DNA of 64,000 nucleotides, taken from NCBI RefSeq assembly GCF_022369435.1, contig NZ_CP059597.1, positions 1,116,001 to 1,180,000 of the forward strand, in the 5' to 3' direction. The notes under the pieces were generated by a model. It ran no database searches. It worked only from the letters and a program-made list of their open reading frames with translations, and was not told the DNA's origin. The stretch comes from Campylobacter sp. RM10537 (GTDB lineage: Bacteria > Campylobacterota > Campylobacteria > Campylobacterales > Campylobacteraceae). Both the position numbers and the translations under genes were made by a program. Positions 27,836-36,762 of the stretch are shown in pieces (position 1 is the first letter of the stretch; each line of letters begins with the position of its first letter).

Positions 27836-28428
27836 TTTAAAAATCCATTTTCCAAAGCACAAAGCTTTAGTACATAATCTTGGCTTTTTGTATTTTTAAA
27901 ATAAAGATTGAGCTCATAAAAACTTTTAAGCATTTTATCAACATATCTTAAATTTCCTTTATAAAATTTCATTATTATTTTCATTGCTTTATTAGAAAAA
28001 TTAATGTTAAATTTTAATTGGATATATTGATGAAGCTCTTGAGTATTAAGTTTTTCAAGCCAAAAAATTGTTTCAAAACGACTTTTAAAATAATCTTTAT
28101 TAAAAAGATCTATTTTTTTATGAGAACTCAGTATAAAACTCATTTGATCGCTATAAATTCGAATTAGTTCTAATATTTTTACCTCATACATGCCCACTTC
28201 ATCAAGAATTAAAACGTCCTTTTTTCTTTTTTTAATAATATCCTTGAATTCTTTTTCATCTGAAAAAATTTCATCAATATAATCAATATCATGATATTTT
28301 GCTATTCTTTGCAATAAAACACTTTTACCACTACCACTCAAACCACATATTAAAATTAAGGTTTTGTGTCTTAAACTCTCATTGATCTTTGAAAAAATTT
28401 CTTCTCTTAAACTAATAATTTTACTCAT
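27832..28428 (-). CDS. ctsP: Transformation system nucleotide-binding protein CtsP
   Basis: A 198-residue P-loop ATPase of the ExeA/AAA-like type. Walker A is 'LICGLSGSGKSVLLQRI' (about 25-41), Walker B is 'VLILDEVGMYEVKIL' and a sensor-like 'FILSSHKK' follows. It is peripheral to the membrane; C. jejuni CtsP binds CtsX. It sits between the secretin gene ctsD and ctsX, overlapping both. Confidence 0.88.
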   Translation of the reverse strand: MSKIISLREEIFSKINESLRHKTLILICGLSGSGKSVLLQRIAKYHDIDYIDEIFSDEKEFKDIIKKRKKDVLILDEVGMYEVKILELIRIYSDQMSFILSSHKKIDLFNKDYFKSRFETIFWLEKLNTQELHQYIQLKFNINFSNKAMKIIMKFYKGNLRYVDKMLKSFYELNLYFKNTKSQDYVLKLCALENGFLK

Positions 28429-29839
28429 AATATTTAAATCCTAAATCCCTAAGACTTGGAAAATTAGCATTATCGACTATAGTGGGTGTTATAATAAAAA
28501 CAATTTCTGTAACATCAGATATTTCCTCGTTGGATTTAAATAAAGATCCTATTAAAGGAATATTGGATAAAAAATTAACAGAATTCTTATTTTCACCATC
28601 ATTTCTTGAAATAAGTCCACCCAAAATAAGAGTTTGATTATTTTCAACTTGTACAACACTTGATAACTTTTTTTGTATTGTATCTGGAGCAATAGTGCGT
28701 GGATCTTTTTGTCTTTTTTTATCTTCTGGATATTTAAAATCACTCAAACTTGGGTTAATTCTAAGCATTATTCTACCATCATCAGAAATTTCTGGCAAAA
28801 TATTAAGCAAAATTCCTATAAAAATAGAATAATTACTATAACTTTCACTCACAGTTGTTCCATTTTCTGTTCCTTTAGAGCTTTCTTTAACTTGATAATT
28901 AATTGTATCTCCAACTGAAATAATGGCTTGTTGATTATTTAAAGCCATAAGCTTAGGATTGGAAAGTACATAAGTTTTTCCATTTTGGGAAAGAAAATTA
29001 ATAATAGATTCAAAATTTAAATTTGCCCTAAAACCTAAATTTTTTATAAAACCTTTTCCATTTTGAAAATGAATAAAAGAATTTTCACCACTTTTTGTTT
29101 TAGAATTAAAATCTAAATTAAAATTTTGCCAATTTATACCGCTAGAATGGCTTTTATTAAGATTAACAGCAATAATACTTACATCAATAATCACTTGCTT
29201 TTTTAAACGATTTTCAAGTTTTTGCAAATATTTTTCAACTCGTTCTAGTTGAGTATGAGTACCTGTAACTATTATAATTCCAGCATTTGAATTGACTATT
29301 GGTGCCTTTGTTTCATAAGTTTCATAGGAAGAATTAATCAACATGGTAATTTCTTTTTCTATATTTTGCCAAAAATCAAATTTTTCCATGCTTTTAATCA
29401 TATTATCTTCATTATCTTCAGATGAAGTTTTAAATTCACTTTGCCTTGGTTTTGCATCCACCGAAGCTTTGGTAATACTCTGCCCTTCTCTAACTGAAGT
29501 AATATAACTTATTTTAAAAATTTTTGTCTTTAAAGCTGAAATTTTTAAAACCTTACCATTAAATTCGTAAAATAAATCATGCTCTTTAATCAAAAGATTA
29601 AAAATCTCATCTAAACTCATTTGATGTATATTAATATCATTTTGAATAGTTTTTAATCTTTCTTTAGCAATCTTATCTTTGACAATAATACTAAAAGAAC
29701 AATAATTTGCAAGTTCTCTAAGACTTTCTTCTAAAGTTGTATTTTCATGAATATTAATATCAAATAAACGTTTTTGGCAATCTAAGGCATAAAGAATTTG
29801 AGTAAAAAATAAAAGCTTAATAAATATTAATTTTATCAT
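28421..29839 (-). CDS. ctsD: Transformation system secretin CtsD
   Basis: A 472-residue type II/IV pilus secretin forming the outer-membrane channel for DNA uptake. A signal peptide covers residues 1-18 (MIKLIFIKLLFFTQILYA). Early residues 30-100 form an STN/secretin N-domain. The C-terminal secretin domain shows 'VSIIAVNLNKSHSSGINW', 'LSNPKLMALNNQQAIISVGD', 'VVQVENNQTLILGGLISR' and 'IPLIGSLFKS'. It overlaps ctsR and ctsP. Confidence 0.92.
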   Translation of the reverse strand: MIKLIFIKLLFFTQILYALDCQKRLFDINIHENTTLEESLRELANYCSFSIIVKDKIAKERLKTIQNDINIHQMSLDEIFNLLIKEHDLFYEFNGKVLKISALKTKIFKISYITSVREGQSITKASVDAKPRQSEFKTSSEDNEDNMIKSMEKFDFWQNIEKEITMLINSSYETYETKAPIVNSNAGIIIVTGTHTQLERVEKYLQKLENRLKKQVIIDVSIIAVNLNKSHSSGINWQNFNLDFNSKTKSGENSFIHFQNGKGFIKNLGFRANLNFESIINFLSQNGKTYVLSNPKLMALNNQQAIISVGDTINYQVKESSKGTENGTTVSESYSNYSIFIGILLNILPEISDDGRIMLRINPSLSDFKYPEDKKRQKDPRTIAPDTIQKKLSSVVQVENNQTLILGGLISRNDGENKNSVNFLSNIPLIGSLFKSNEEISDVTEIVFIITPTIVDNANFPSLRDLGFKYYE

Positions 29840-30158
29840 TGGTTTTAAAATTGATTTTAAAATTTAAAGCATCATATTGCAATACAATATCTTTTTTATT
29901 GATTTCAACAATTAAGGCACCATCGATTATATCACCTTTTTTATACCAATGATTATTGATTTTTACTTGATTTAACATGATAGCTGCTATATTGAGTTTT
30001 TTGATCTTTTCAAAAGTAGGATTTAAAAAAGGATTTTGAAGGTTTTCAAGATCTATATTGCATTTGGAATTTAAAGATCTAAAATACTCTTCAAAATCAT
30101 CTTGTGCCATTGTAAAAGCAAAACATAAACAAATGGTACAAAAAAATCTTTGCTGCAA
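29817..30158 (-). CDS. ctsR: Transformation system periplasmic protein CtsR
   Basis: A 113-residue secreted protein with a short signal peptide (MQQRFFCTICLCFAFTMA). The mature part resembles GspC/PilP-like small beta domains: 'AAIMLNQVKINNHWYKKGDIIDGALIVEINKKDI' repeats the idea of a repositioned 'G-x-x-I-x-x-x-I-v' beta unit. In C. jejuni (Cj1475c, CtsR) it is required for transformation. It is the first cts gene and begins three bases after the por stop. Confidence 0.85.
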   Translation of the reverse strand: MQQRFFCTICLCFAFTMAQDDFEEYFRSLNSKCNIDLENLQNPFLNPTFEKIKKLNIAAIMLNQVKINNHWYKKGDIIDGALIVEINKKDIVLQYDALNFKINFKTNDKINIY

Positions 30159-30161
30159 ATT

Positions 30162-33100
30162 TTAGCTTTCAGCTTCGTTGCTAAAATCAGCCATAGCAAT
30201 ACGCTTTAATTGTCTATAACGACGTTGAGCATCTTTTTTATTTCTTTCAAACAATTCTTTTGCATGTTCTGGGTTTGATTTTTTCAAAGCATTATAACGA
30301 ACTTCATTCATTAAAAAGCTTTCATAAAGATCCCATTCTGGCTCTTTTCCAGTTAAAGTTAATGGATTCTTTCCTTGCTCTTCTAAACGAGGATCAAAGG
30401 TATAAAGTGGCCAATAACCACATTTTGTGGCAAGTTCACTTTGCTCTCCAGAGTAACCAAGACCACCTTTGATACCATGTGCTATACAAGGAGAATAACA
30501 AATAATCAAAGAAGGGCCATCATAAGCTTCAGCTGCAACTAATGCTTTAACTAAATGGCTATAATTTGCAGCAGAATTAACTTGAGCCACATAAATATAA
30601 CCATAAGTCATTGCAATTTGTCCTAAATCTTTTTTCTGAATAGGTTTACCCGCTGCAGCAAATTGTGCTACGGCTCCAGTACGAGATGATTTAGAGCTTT
30701 GACCTCCAGTATTAGAATAAACTTCAGTATCAAGCACTAAAATATTTACATTCTCTCCGCTTGCTAAAACATGATCAAGACCACCATATCCAATATCATA
30801 AGCCCAGCCATCGCCACCGAAAATCCAGTGAGATTTTTTACTTAAATATTGTTTTAAATCTAAAATTTCTTGAACTGCTTTAATATTTTTATTTTGTTCT
30901 AAAATTGGAACTAATTTATTTCTAATTTCAATTGAAGCAGCGCTATCATTTTTATTTGCAATCCAATCTTTAAAAAGCGCCGCTAAAGCATTAGGTACTT
31001 GTTGCATATTTTCATTCATAATAGCTTCAATACGGTGTCTTGTATTTTCAGTGGCAACTTTCATACCTAAACCAAATTCTGCATTATCTTCAAATAAAGA
31101 GTTACCCCAAGCAGGACCGTGTCCATTTTTAACACTTTTTCTATATGGAGTAGAAGGAGCTGAAGCACCATAAATTGAACTACAACCTGTTGCGTTAGCT
31201 ATAATCATTCTTTCGCCAAATAATCTTGTAATTAAAGTAATATAAGGAGTTTCTCCACAACCTGGGCATGCACCGTGGAATTCAAATAATGGTTGTGCAA
31301 ATTGTGCGCCTTTTGTACTTTCTTTATTTAAAATTTCATCTTTATAGGTAATTTCTTTAAATAAATAATCAGCATTTTCTTGCTCTCCAAAATCCATTTC
31401 TTCTTGAAGTGGAACCATTACCAATGATTTTTCTTTAGTTGGACACTCATGAACACAAAGCTCACAACCTGTACAATCAAGAGGAGAAACTTGAATTTTA
31501 AAGCTTAATTTTTCACCCTTAGTTCCTTTAGCCTCTAGAGCATGCTCTTTAACTCCTCTTGGAGCTTTTGCCATTTCTTCATCATTAATCAAGAATGGTC
31601 TAATAACAGCATGTGGACACACAGAAGCACATTGGTTACATTGGATACAATTTGCCTCAATCCATCTTGGAACCATAACACCTACACCACGTTTTTCATA
31701 TTCAGTAGTACCGTGCTCAAAGCTTCCATCTTCATAACCCAAAAATGCTGAAACAGGTAAATCATCACCTTTAGCAGCATTCATAGGCTTAACAATTTTT
31801 TCAACAAATTCGGTACCTTTATAAGCATTTGTTTGTTCTTTTTCTTTATTAATTTCTAAATTTTTCCAATTAGGATCTACTTCTACCTTTACAAGCCCAT
31901 CTGCACCAACATCAATAGCTTTGTAATTCATTTCTACAATAGCATCACCTTTTTTACTATAAGATTTATATGCAAATTCTTTCATATATTTTTGCGCATC
32001 TTCATAAGGAATGATTTTTGCAAGTTTAAAGAATGCTGATTGCATAATAGTATTTGTACGATTACCAAGTCCTATATCGCGTGCTAATTTTGTTGCATTG
32101 ATAATGTAGAAATTAATTTCTTTTTCTGCTAAAGTCTTTTTGACAGAATTAGGAATTTGTCTGATAGTTTCTTCAGCACTCCAAATACTATTTAAAAGGA
32201 AAGTTCCACCTTTTCTAATTCCTGCTAATACATCATAAAGTTCAAGATAGGCTGCTACTGAACAGGCTATAAAATGAGGTGTTGATACAAGATAGGTCGA
32301 ACGAATTGGTTTTTTAGAAAAACGTAAATGGCTTCTTGTATAACCCCCTGATTTTTTAGAGTCGTATGCAAAATAAGCTTGTGCATAAAAATCAGTTTTA
32401 TCTCCGATAATTTTAATAGAATTTTTATTAGCACCTACAGTTCCATCTGCACCTAATCCATAAAATAAACATTCTATAGTACTTTCATCTCCAAGAGAAA
32501 TTTTTTCACCGGTTGGTAAAGATGTATGAGTTACATCATCTACTATACCTACTGTGAAACCATTTTTCGGATTATCAAGTTTTAAATTTTCAAATACAGC
32601 AATCATTTGTGCAGGATCAACATCTTTTGAAGAAAGTCCATATCTTCCGCCTACAATAATTGGTGCATTTTCTCTTCCATAGAAAGCTGATTTTACATCA
32701 AGATAAAGAGGTTCTCCTAAGCTACCTGGCTCTTTAGTTCTGTCAAGTACTGCAATTTTTTTGACTGATTTTGGCATTACATCAAAGAAATATTTTAAAC
32801 TAAATGGTCTATAAAGATATACTTTAAAAACACCAACTTTCTCACCTTTGGCATTTAAATAATCTACAACTTCTTCAAGAGCTTGAGTCACAGAACCCAT
32901 AGCAATGATAATACGATCAGGTTCTTTGTGTCCATAATAAGTAAATGGCTTGTATTCTCTACCAGTAATTTTTGAAATTTCTTGCATATATTCATTAACA
33001 ACATCTGGTAAAGCATCATAAAAACGATTTGCTAATTCTCTAGTTTGGAAGTATATATCATCATTTTGCGCGGTTCCGCGTGTTTTTGGATGTTCTGGAT

Positions 33101-33725
33101 TTAACGCACCATTCCTAAATTCTAATAAGGCTTTTCTGTCCAATAATCTATCAAAATGTTCATAATCCATCACTTCAACTTTTTGAATTTCATGACTAGT
33201 TCTAAAACCATCAAAAAAATGTAAAAATGGAACTCTACCTTTAATCGCAGCTAAATGTGCTACTCCAGCCAAATCCATAGTTTCTTGAACAGAGTGAGAA
33301 CAAAGCATTGCAAAACCAATTTGTCTAGCTGCATATATATCTTGATGATCTCCAAAAATAGATAAGGCTTGAGATGCCAAAGAACGTGCTGCAACATGTA
33401 TAACACAAGGTAAAAGTTGTCCTGCAATTTTATACATATTTGGAATTTTTAATAATAAACCTTGAGATGCAGTATAAGTTGTTGTTAAAGCACCTGCTTG
33501 TAATGATCCGTGAACACTACCAGCCGCACCTGCTTCACTTTGCATTTCTACTATTTTTACAGGCACTCCAAATAAATTTTTCTTTCCTGCAGCAGCCCAT
33601 ATATCTGTATAATCTGCCATAGGAGAACTTGGAGTGATAGGATAAATACCAGCTACCTCTGTAAAAGCATATGCTGCATAAGCAGCAGCTTCATTTCCAT
33701 CCATAGTTTTCATTACTTTACTCAT
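30162..33725 (-). CDS. por: Pyruvate:flavodoxin/ferredoxin oxidoreductase (single chain)
   Basis: A 1187-residue, one-chain pyruvate oxidoreductase (NifJ type) that decarboxylates pyruvate to acetyl-CoA and reduces flavodoxin. Domains in order are the pyrimidine/pyruvate domain ('YPITPSSPMADYTDIW', residues 21-36), domain II, the gamma domain, a 2x[4Fe-4S] domain ('CIQCNQCASVCPH' and 'CTGCELCVHECP', about 690-770) and the TPP-binding domain ('FGGDGWAYDIGYGGLDHV' and 'LDTEVYSNTGGQSSKS'). 'CPGCGETPY' carries a further cluster cysteine pair. The enzyme is essential in C. jejuni, where no pyruvate dehydrogenase exists. A promoter is visible upstream. Confidence 0.96.
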   Translation of the reverse strand: MSKVMKTMDGNEAAAYAAYAFTEVAGIYPITPSSPMADYTDIWAAAGKKNLFGVPVKIVEMQSEAGAAGSVHGSLQAGALTTTYTASQGLLLKIPNMYKIAGQLLPCVIHVAARSLASQALSIFGDHQDIYAARQIGFAMLCSHSVQETMDLAGVAHLAAIKGRVPFLHFFDGFRTSHEIQKVEVMDYEHFDRLLDRKALLEFRNGALNPEHPKTRGTAQNDDIYFQTRELANRFYDALPDVVNEYMQEISKITGREYKPFTYYGHKEPDRIIIAMGSVTQALEEVVDYLNAKGEKVGVFKVYLYRPFSLKYFFDVMPKSVKKIAVLDRTKEPGSLGEPLYLDVKSAFYGRENAPIIVGGRYGLSSKDVDPAQMIAVFENLKLDNPKNGFTVGIVDDVTHTSLPTGEKISLGDESTIECLFYGLGADGTVGANKNSIKIIGDKTDFYAQAYFAYDSKKSGGYTRSHLRFSKKPIRSTYLVSTPHFIACSVAAYLELYDVLAGIRKGGTFLLNSIWSAEETIRQIPNSVKKTLAEKEINFYIINATKLARDIGLGNRTNTIMQSAFFKLAKIIPYEDAQKYMKEFAYKSYSKKGDAIVEMNYKAIDVGADGLVKVEVDPNWKNLEINKEKEQTNAYKGTEFVEKIVKPMNAAKGDDLPVSAFLGYEDGSFEHGTTEYEKRGVGVMVPRWIEANCIQCNQCASVCPHAVIRPFLINDEEMAKAPRGVKEHALEAKGTKGEKLSFKIQVSPLDCTGCELCVHECPTKEKSLVMVPLQEEMDFGEQENADYLFKEITYKDEILNKESTKGAQFAQPLFEFHGACPGCGETPYITLITRLFGERMIIANATGCSSIYGASAPSTPYRKSVKNGHGPAWGNSLFEDNAEFGLGMKVATENTRHRIEAIMNENMQQVPNALAALFKDWIANKNDSAASIEIRNKLVPILEQNKNIKAVQEILDLKQYLSKKSHWIFGGDGWAYDIGYGGLDHVLASGENVNILVLDTEVYSNTGGQSSKSSRTGAVAQFAAAGKPIQKKDLGQIAMTYGYIYVAQVNSAANYSHLVKALVAAEAYDGPSLIICYSPCIAHGIKGGLGYSGEQSELATKCGYWPLYTFDPRLEEQGKNPLTLTGKEPEWDLYESFLMNEVRYNALKKSNPEHAKELFERNKKDAQRRYRQLKRIAMADFSNEAES

Positions 33726-33761
33726 TAAGACCTTCCTTAACCAATATTTTTTATCAGCAAG

Positions 33762-33767
33762 ACTATA
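33762..33767 (-). promoter_or_regulatory. Candidate -10 box of por
   Basis: TATAGT on the minus strand (33767-33762) lies 37 bases before the por start and gives a 5' leader of about 30 bases with a GGAAGG ribosome site. No other leftward -10 candidate is better in this gap. Confidence 0.5.
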
Positions 33768-33802
33768 CTACGAATTCTCTTAAAAGGTGTTTAACAAAAA
33801 CT

Positions 33803-34450
33803 TCAAATTTGTTTAATATTTAGTATATAGATAATTGCCTCATATGCATTTGGAAAAATTTGAGAGTATTTTTTTAATTCATCTTCATCGCCATAACCAC
33901 AACTTAAAGCTATAGGGGTAATATTAGCAGCTAAAGAAGCTTGTATATCTAAAATAGTATCACCAATCATATAAGCATTTTCTTGAGTTTTATTTAGTCT
34001 ATTTAATGCTAAAAGTATAGGTTCTGCATCTGGTTTTGGATTTTTAACATCATCAAGAGTGATTAAAGTTTTAAAAAATTTCTTAATGTTTAAAGATTCA
34101 AGCAAAATAGGAGTGAGGGTTCCACCTTTGGTTGTTACTATGCCTAAATCAGCAAAATTATAAGCAAGATGTAATGCTTGATCTACTTTTGGAAGCAAAG
34201 TTGTTTGCTCTAAATAAATTTTAGAATAACATTCTCGATAAATTTTAACAAATTCATCAATTAAATTAAAATAATCAGGATAGAGCATTGCAAACATATT
34301 CTTTAATGGATAACCTATAAGATTTTTAATTTTTATATCTTCTTTGATATCTAAATTAAGAATTTTCAATGCATCTTTAAATGAATTTAAGATGGCATTT
34401 GTTGAATCTATCAAAGTGCCATCTAAATCAAATAAAATAGTATATTTCAT
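33803..34450 (-). CDS. HAD-superfamily phosphatase, Gph-like
   Basis: A 215-residue HAD hydrolase with motif I 'FDLDGTLIDST' (residues 6-16), motif II 'GIVTTKGG', motif III lysine in 'DVKNPKPDAEPI' and motif IV 'MIGDTILDIQAS'. A helical cap follows motif I, as in phosphoglycolate phosphatase-like enzymes. The substrate is not determined by sequence; 2-phosphoglycolate or a sugar phosphate is plausible. The start overlaps the cadF stop by one base (TAATG), so it is expressed with cadF. Confidence 0.85.
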   Translation of the reverse strand: MKYTILFDLDGTLIDSTNAILNSFKDALKILNLDIKEDIKIKNLIGYPLKNMFAMLYPDYFNLIDEFVKIYRECYSKIYLEQTTLLPKVDQALHLAYNFADLGIVTTKGGTLTPILLESLNIKKFFKTLITLDDVKNPKPDAEPILLALNRLNKTQENAYMIGDTILDIQASLAANITPIALSCGYGDEDELKKYSQIFPNAYEAIIYILNIKQI

Positions 34451-35412
34451 TATTTTTGTTCGAGTATAAATTTAGCCTCTACTCTTCTATTATCGGCTCT
34501 TCCTTTTTTAGTAGAATTGCTAGATCTAGGATGCTCTTCGCCATATCCTATAGTCTTGATACGATTTTTATCAACTCCATATCTTTCAAGCTCTTTAGCA
34601 ACACTTTGCGCACGTTTTTCCGAAAGCTTTTTATTGTAAATTTTTGAACCTATATTATCAGTATGCCCTTCAAGTATAGTATTGTAATTTTTATTTTCAT
34701 CTAAGATCTTAGCAATTTTCTTAATTTTTTGACTAAAAACTGGATTAATATTGGTTTTATTAAAGCCAAAATGTCCCTCTAGAGAAATGATTTTTTGTTT
34801 GCCACTCTCATCAAATACATATGTTTTTGTTTGAGTATTTTCTTCAATTTGTCTAGCTAAAGGCTGTGTAGATTCATTTTTTATACTTTGTTTTTTTTCT
34901 CCACCAAAACCGAAACTAATGCCTAAGGTTGTAACCCAATTATGATTAGCATCATTAAAATCAATTTGATCTCTTGTTTCAAGTCTTAAAGCCAAAGAAT
35001 CACTTAAATTAAATTTAATCCCAGCTCCATATTGTCCAAATCCGCCACTTTTATTATCATAAGCAGCATTAGAAAAATTCTCATAACCGCCACCAGCTAA
35101 ACCATAAAAATAAAATCTTTTATTTAAATCAAATCCCTTAATCGCATTTAAATAAGTTCTTGATATATCTGTAGTTTTGTTACTATTAGTATATTTTACA
35201 TTTGAATAATATTCAAAACCTAATTCCACTTGATCTAGCCAAAAATCATCAAAATGATAACCGAGTCGAATACCAGGAGCATAATGATTTTTCATATCTA
35301 AATTACCCTCAAAATAATTATAATTGAAAGTTGGAGTCACTTCAAATTTAATATTTTGATCAGCACCAAATAAAGCACTTACTAAACTTAAACCTAGCAA
35401 TAACCTTTTCAT
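34450..35412 (-). CDS. cadF: Fibronectin-binding outer-membrane protein CadF
   Basis: A 320-residue OmpA-family adhesin. A signal peptide (about 1-16) ends near 'ALFGADQN'. An eight-stranded beta-barrel follows (about 17-175; '[19 protein letters not shown]', '[20 protein letters not shown]'). The C-terminal OmpA peptidoglycan-binding domain contains '[22 protein letters not shown]'. Compared with the C. jejuni protein as I remember it, the length is similar but the linker (about 180-205) differs strongly and the barrel differs at many positions; the C. coli-type insertion is absent. Whether the fibronectin-binding FRLS-like site is kept is unclear: here 'KFNLSDS' replaces it. Confidence 0.93.
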   Translation of the reverse strand: MKRLLLGLSLVSALFGADQNIKFEVTPTFNYNYFEGNLDMKNHYAPGIRLGYHFDDFWLDQVELGFEYYSNVKYTNSNKTTDISRTYLNAIKGFDLNKRFYFYGLAGGGYENFSNAAYDNKSGGFGQYGAGIKFNLSDSLALRLETRDQIDFNDANHNWVTTLGISFGFGGEKKQSIKNESTQPLARQIEENTQTKTYVFDESGKQKIISLEGHFGFNKTNINPVFSQKIKKIAKILDENKNYNTILEGHTDNIGSKIYNKKLSEKRAQSVAKELERYGVDKNRIKTIGYGEEHPRSSNSTKKGRADNRRVEAKFILEQK

Positions 35413-35450
35413 AAAAATCCTTCAATTGATAATAAATTTTAAACATAAAG

Positions 35451-35456
35451 ATTATA
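35451..35456 (-). promoter_or_regulatory. Extended -10 promoter of cadF
   Basis: On the minus strand TGCTATAAT ends with TATAAT at 35456-35451, an extended -10 box 39 bases before the cadF start. An AAGGA ribosome site precedes the ATG. Confidence 0.65.
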
Positions 35457-35489
35457 GCATAAAAATAGAAAAAGAAAGAAAAAATTAGA

Positions 35490-35522
35490 ATATAAAAATA
35501 TGCAGCGAGAAAATTCTCGCTG
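35490..35522 (-). terminator. Rho-independent terminator of rplM-rpsI
   Basis: CAGCGAGAA (35503-35511) and TTCTCGCTG (35514-35522) form a perfect nine-pair stem. On the minus strand it is followed by a T-rich stretch, seven bases after the rpsI stop codon. It is one of the few clear terminators in the window. Confidence 0.8.
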
Positions 35523-35528
35523 TAAGAA

Positions 35529-35918
35529 TTAACGTTTAGAAAATTGAGGGCTTCTTCTTGCTTTGCGACGACCGTATTTTTTACGCTCTACAGTTCTGCT
35601 ATCTCTTGTTAGAAGTCCTTTTGGTTTTAATAAGGCTCTAAAATCTGCATCCATAGCTGCTAAAGCTCTTGCAATACCATGTCTTAAAGCTTCAGCTTGT
35701 GCACTATAGCCACCACCTAGAGTAGTCGCTTTAATATCCATAGAAGTTTCTTGCTTAGTGGCAAGTAAAGGTTGAACAACCTTAAGCTTAATAGCCTCAT
35801 GTCCACCAAGCCAAGTATTTAGATCAACACCATTAACACTGATTTTGCCACTACCTGGTTTTATCCAAACTTTTGCAATAGCAGTTTTTCTTTTACCTGT
35901 TGCATATGTTGTTGCCAT
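35529..35918 (-). CDS. rpsI: 30S ribosomal protein S9
   Basis: The start at ATG 35918 ('[20 protein letters not shown]') gives 129 residues, the normal S9 length; a longer upstream frame lies inside rplM and is not used. The signature '[19 protein letters not shown]' and the basic tail ending 'RRSPQFSKR' are intact. It follows rplM by one base and is ended by a clear terminator. Confidence 0.97.
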   Translation of the reverse strand: MATTYATGKRKTAIAKVWIKPGSGKISVNGVDLNTWLGGHEAIKLKVVQPLLATKQETSMDIKATTLGGGYSAQAEALRHGIARALAAMDADFRALLKPKGLLTRDSRTVERKKYGRRKARRSPQFSKR

Positions 35919-35919
35919 A

Positions 35920-36345
35920 TTATTTTCCTTCTTTAGCAATTTGTGCTGTATGTGGATGCTCACTGCCAGCATATATTTTTAATTTTTTAAGCATTGCTCT
36001 ACCCAAATTTGTTTTAGGAAGCATACCTCTAACTGCTAATTTATATAATTTAGCAGGATTTTTTTGAAGCAAATCTCCAAATTTTTCACTTTTTACACTT
36101 CCAAAATATCCAGAATGTCTATGATAAAGCTTATCTTCAGCCTTATTAGCACCTGTAAATACAGCTTTTGATGCATTGATAATGATTACATAATCTCCAC
36201 AATCAACATTAGGTGTAAAACAAGGTTTATTTTTACCTCTTAAAATTGTCGCTACTTCGGTTAAAAGACGACCAAATCTTTTTCCTTCTGCGTCTAAAAC
36301 AATCCATTCTCGCTTTACTTCGTTTGGCTTTGTTATCTTTGTCAT
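35920..36345 (-). CDS. rplM: 50S ribosomal protein L13
   Basis: The start at ATG 36345 ('[20 protein letters not shown]') gives 141 residues, the usual L13 size; upstream TTG starts are less likely because AAAGG precedes 36345. The motifs '[17 protein letters not shown]' and '[18 protein letters not shown]' are those of L13. It is paired with rpsI, as in most bacteria. Confidence 0.97.
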   Translation of the reverse strand: MTKITKPNEVKREWIVLDAEGKRFGRLLTEVATILRGKNKPCFTPNVDCGDYVIIINASKAVFTGANKAEDKLYHRHSGYFGSVKSEKFGDLLQKNPAKLYKLAVRGMLPKTNLGRAMLKKLKIYAGSEHPHTAQIAKEGK

Positions 36346-36762
36346 ATTTTTTACCTTTGCCAAAAATTTAAAATGTGATTGTATAAAAAATAATATTAAT
36401 ATTTACTTAATTTAAGTTTAAATAAAGAAATAATAATATTAATATTATATATGTATTTTTTATAGTTTAAAATTTTTATCTTTTTATAGAAAATATTAAA
36501 ATTTTTAATCTCTAAAGGCTATAAAAGTTTATCAAAATGCTTTATTAAAAATAATTTGATAAAACAATCTTTACTATGATTCATTTTGATTAAATTATAT
36601 GATAAATAATTCCAATAAATATACAATTAATTTTTAAAAATCAGCAAGTTTATCTTATCAGGTAGTATGTCTATAATTGATACAAAAATATTTAACTTGC
36701 TAAAACCACTTAGTAGTTTATTATTTTTAATTTTTTGCGATAAATTTTTAAACAATAATATT
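36346..36762. other. 417 bp intergenic region without a recognisable gene
   Basis: Very AT-rich DNA between addA and rplM, both read leftward, so it should hold the rplM promoter and any addA terminator. It contains palindromic runs of TAATATTAAT near 36390-36440 and an inverted pair AGCAAGTT (36643-36650) / AACTTGCT (36694-36701). The only rightward frame of note, 36667-36789 (40 codons), has no convincing ribosome site or family resemblance. I see no RNA gene. Confidence 0.5.

Noticed and set aside
35920-36363. rplM starting at 36363, and rpsI starting at 35972
   Set aside because: The longer frames lack good ribosome sites or overlap neighbours; the shorter starts give standard protein lengths.
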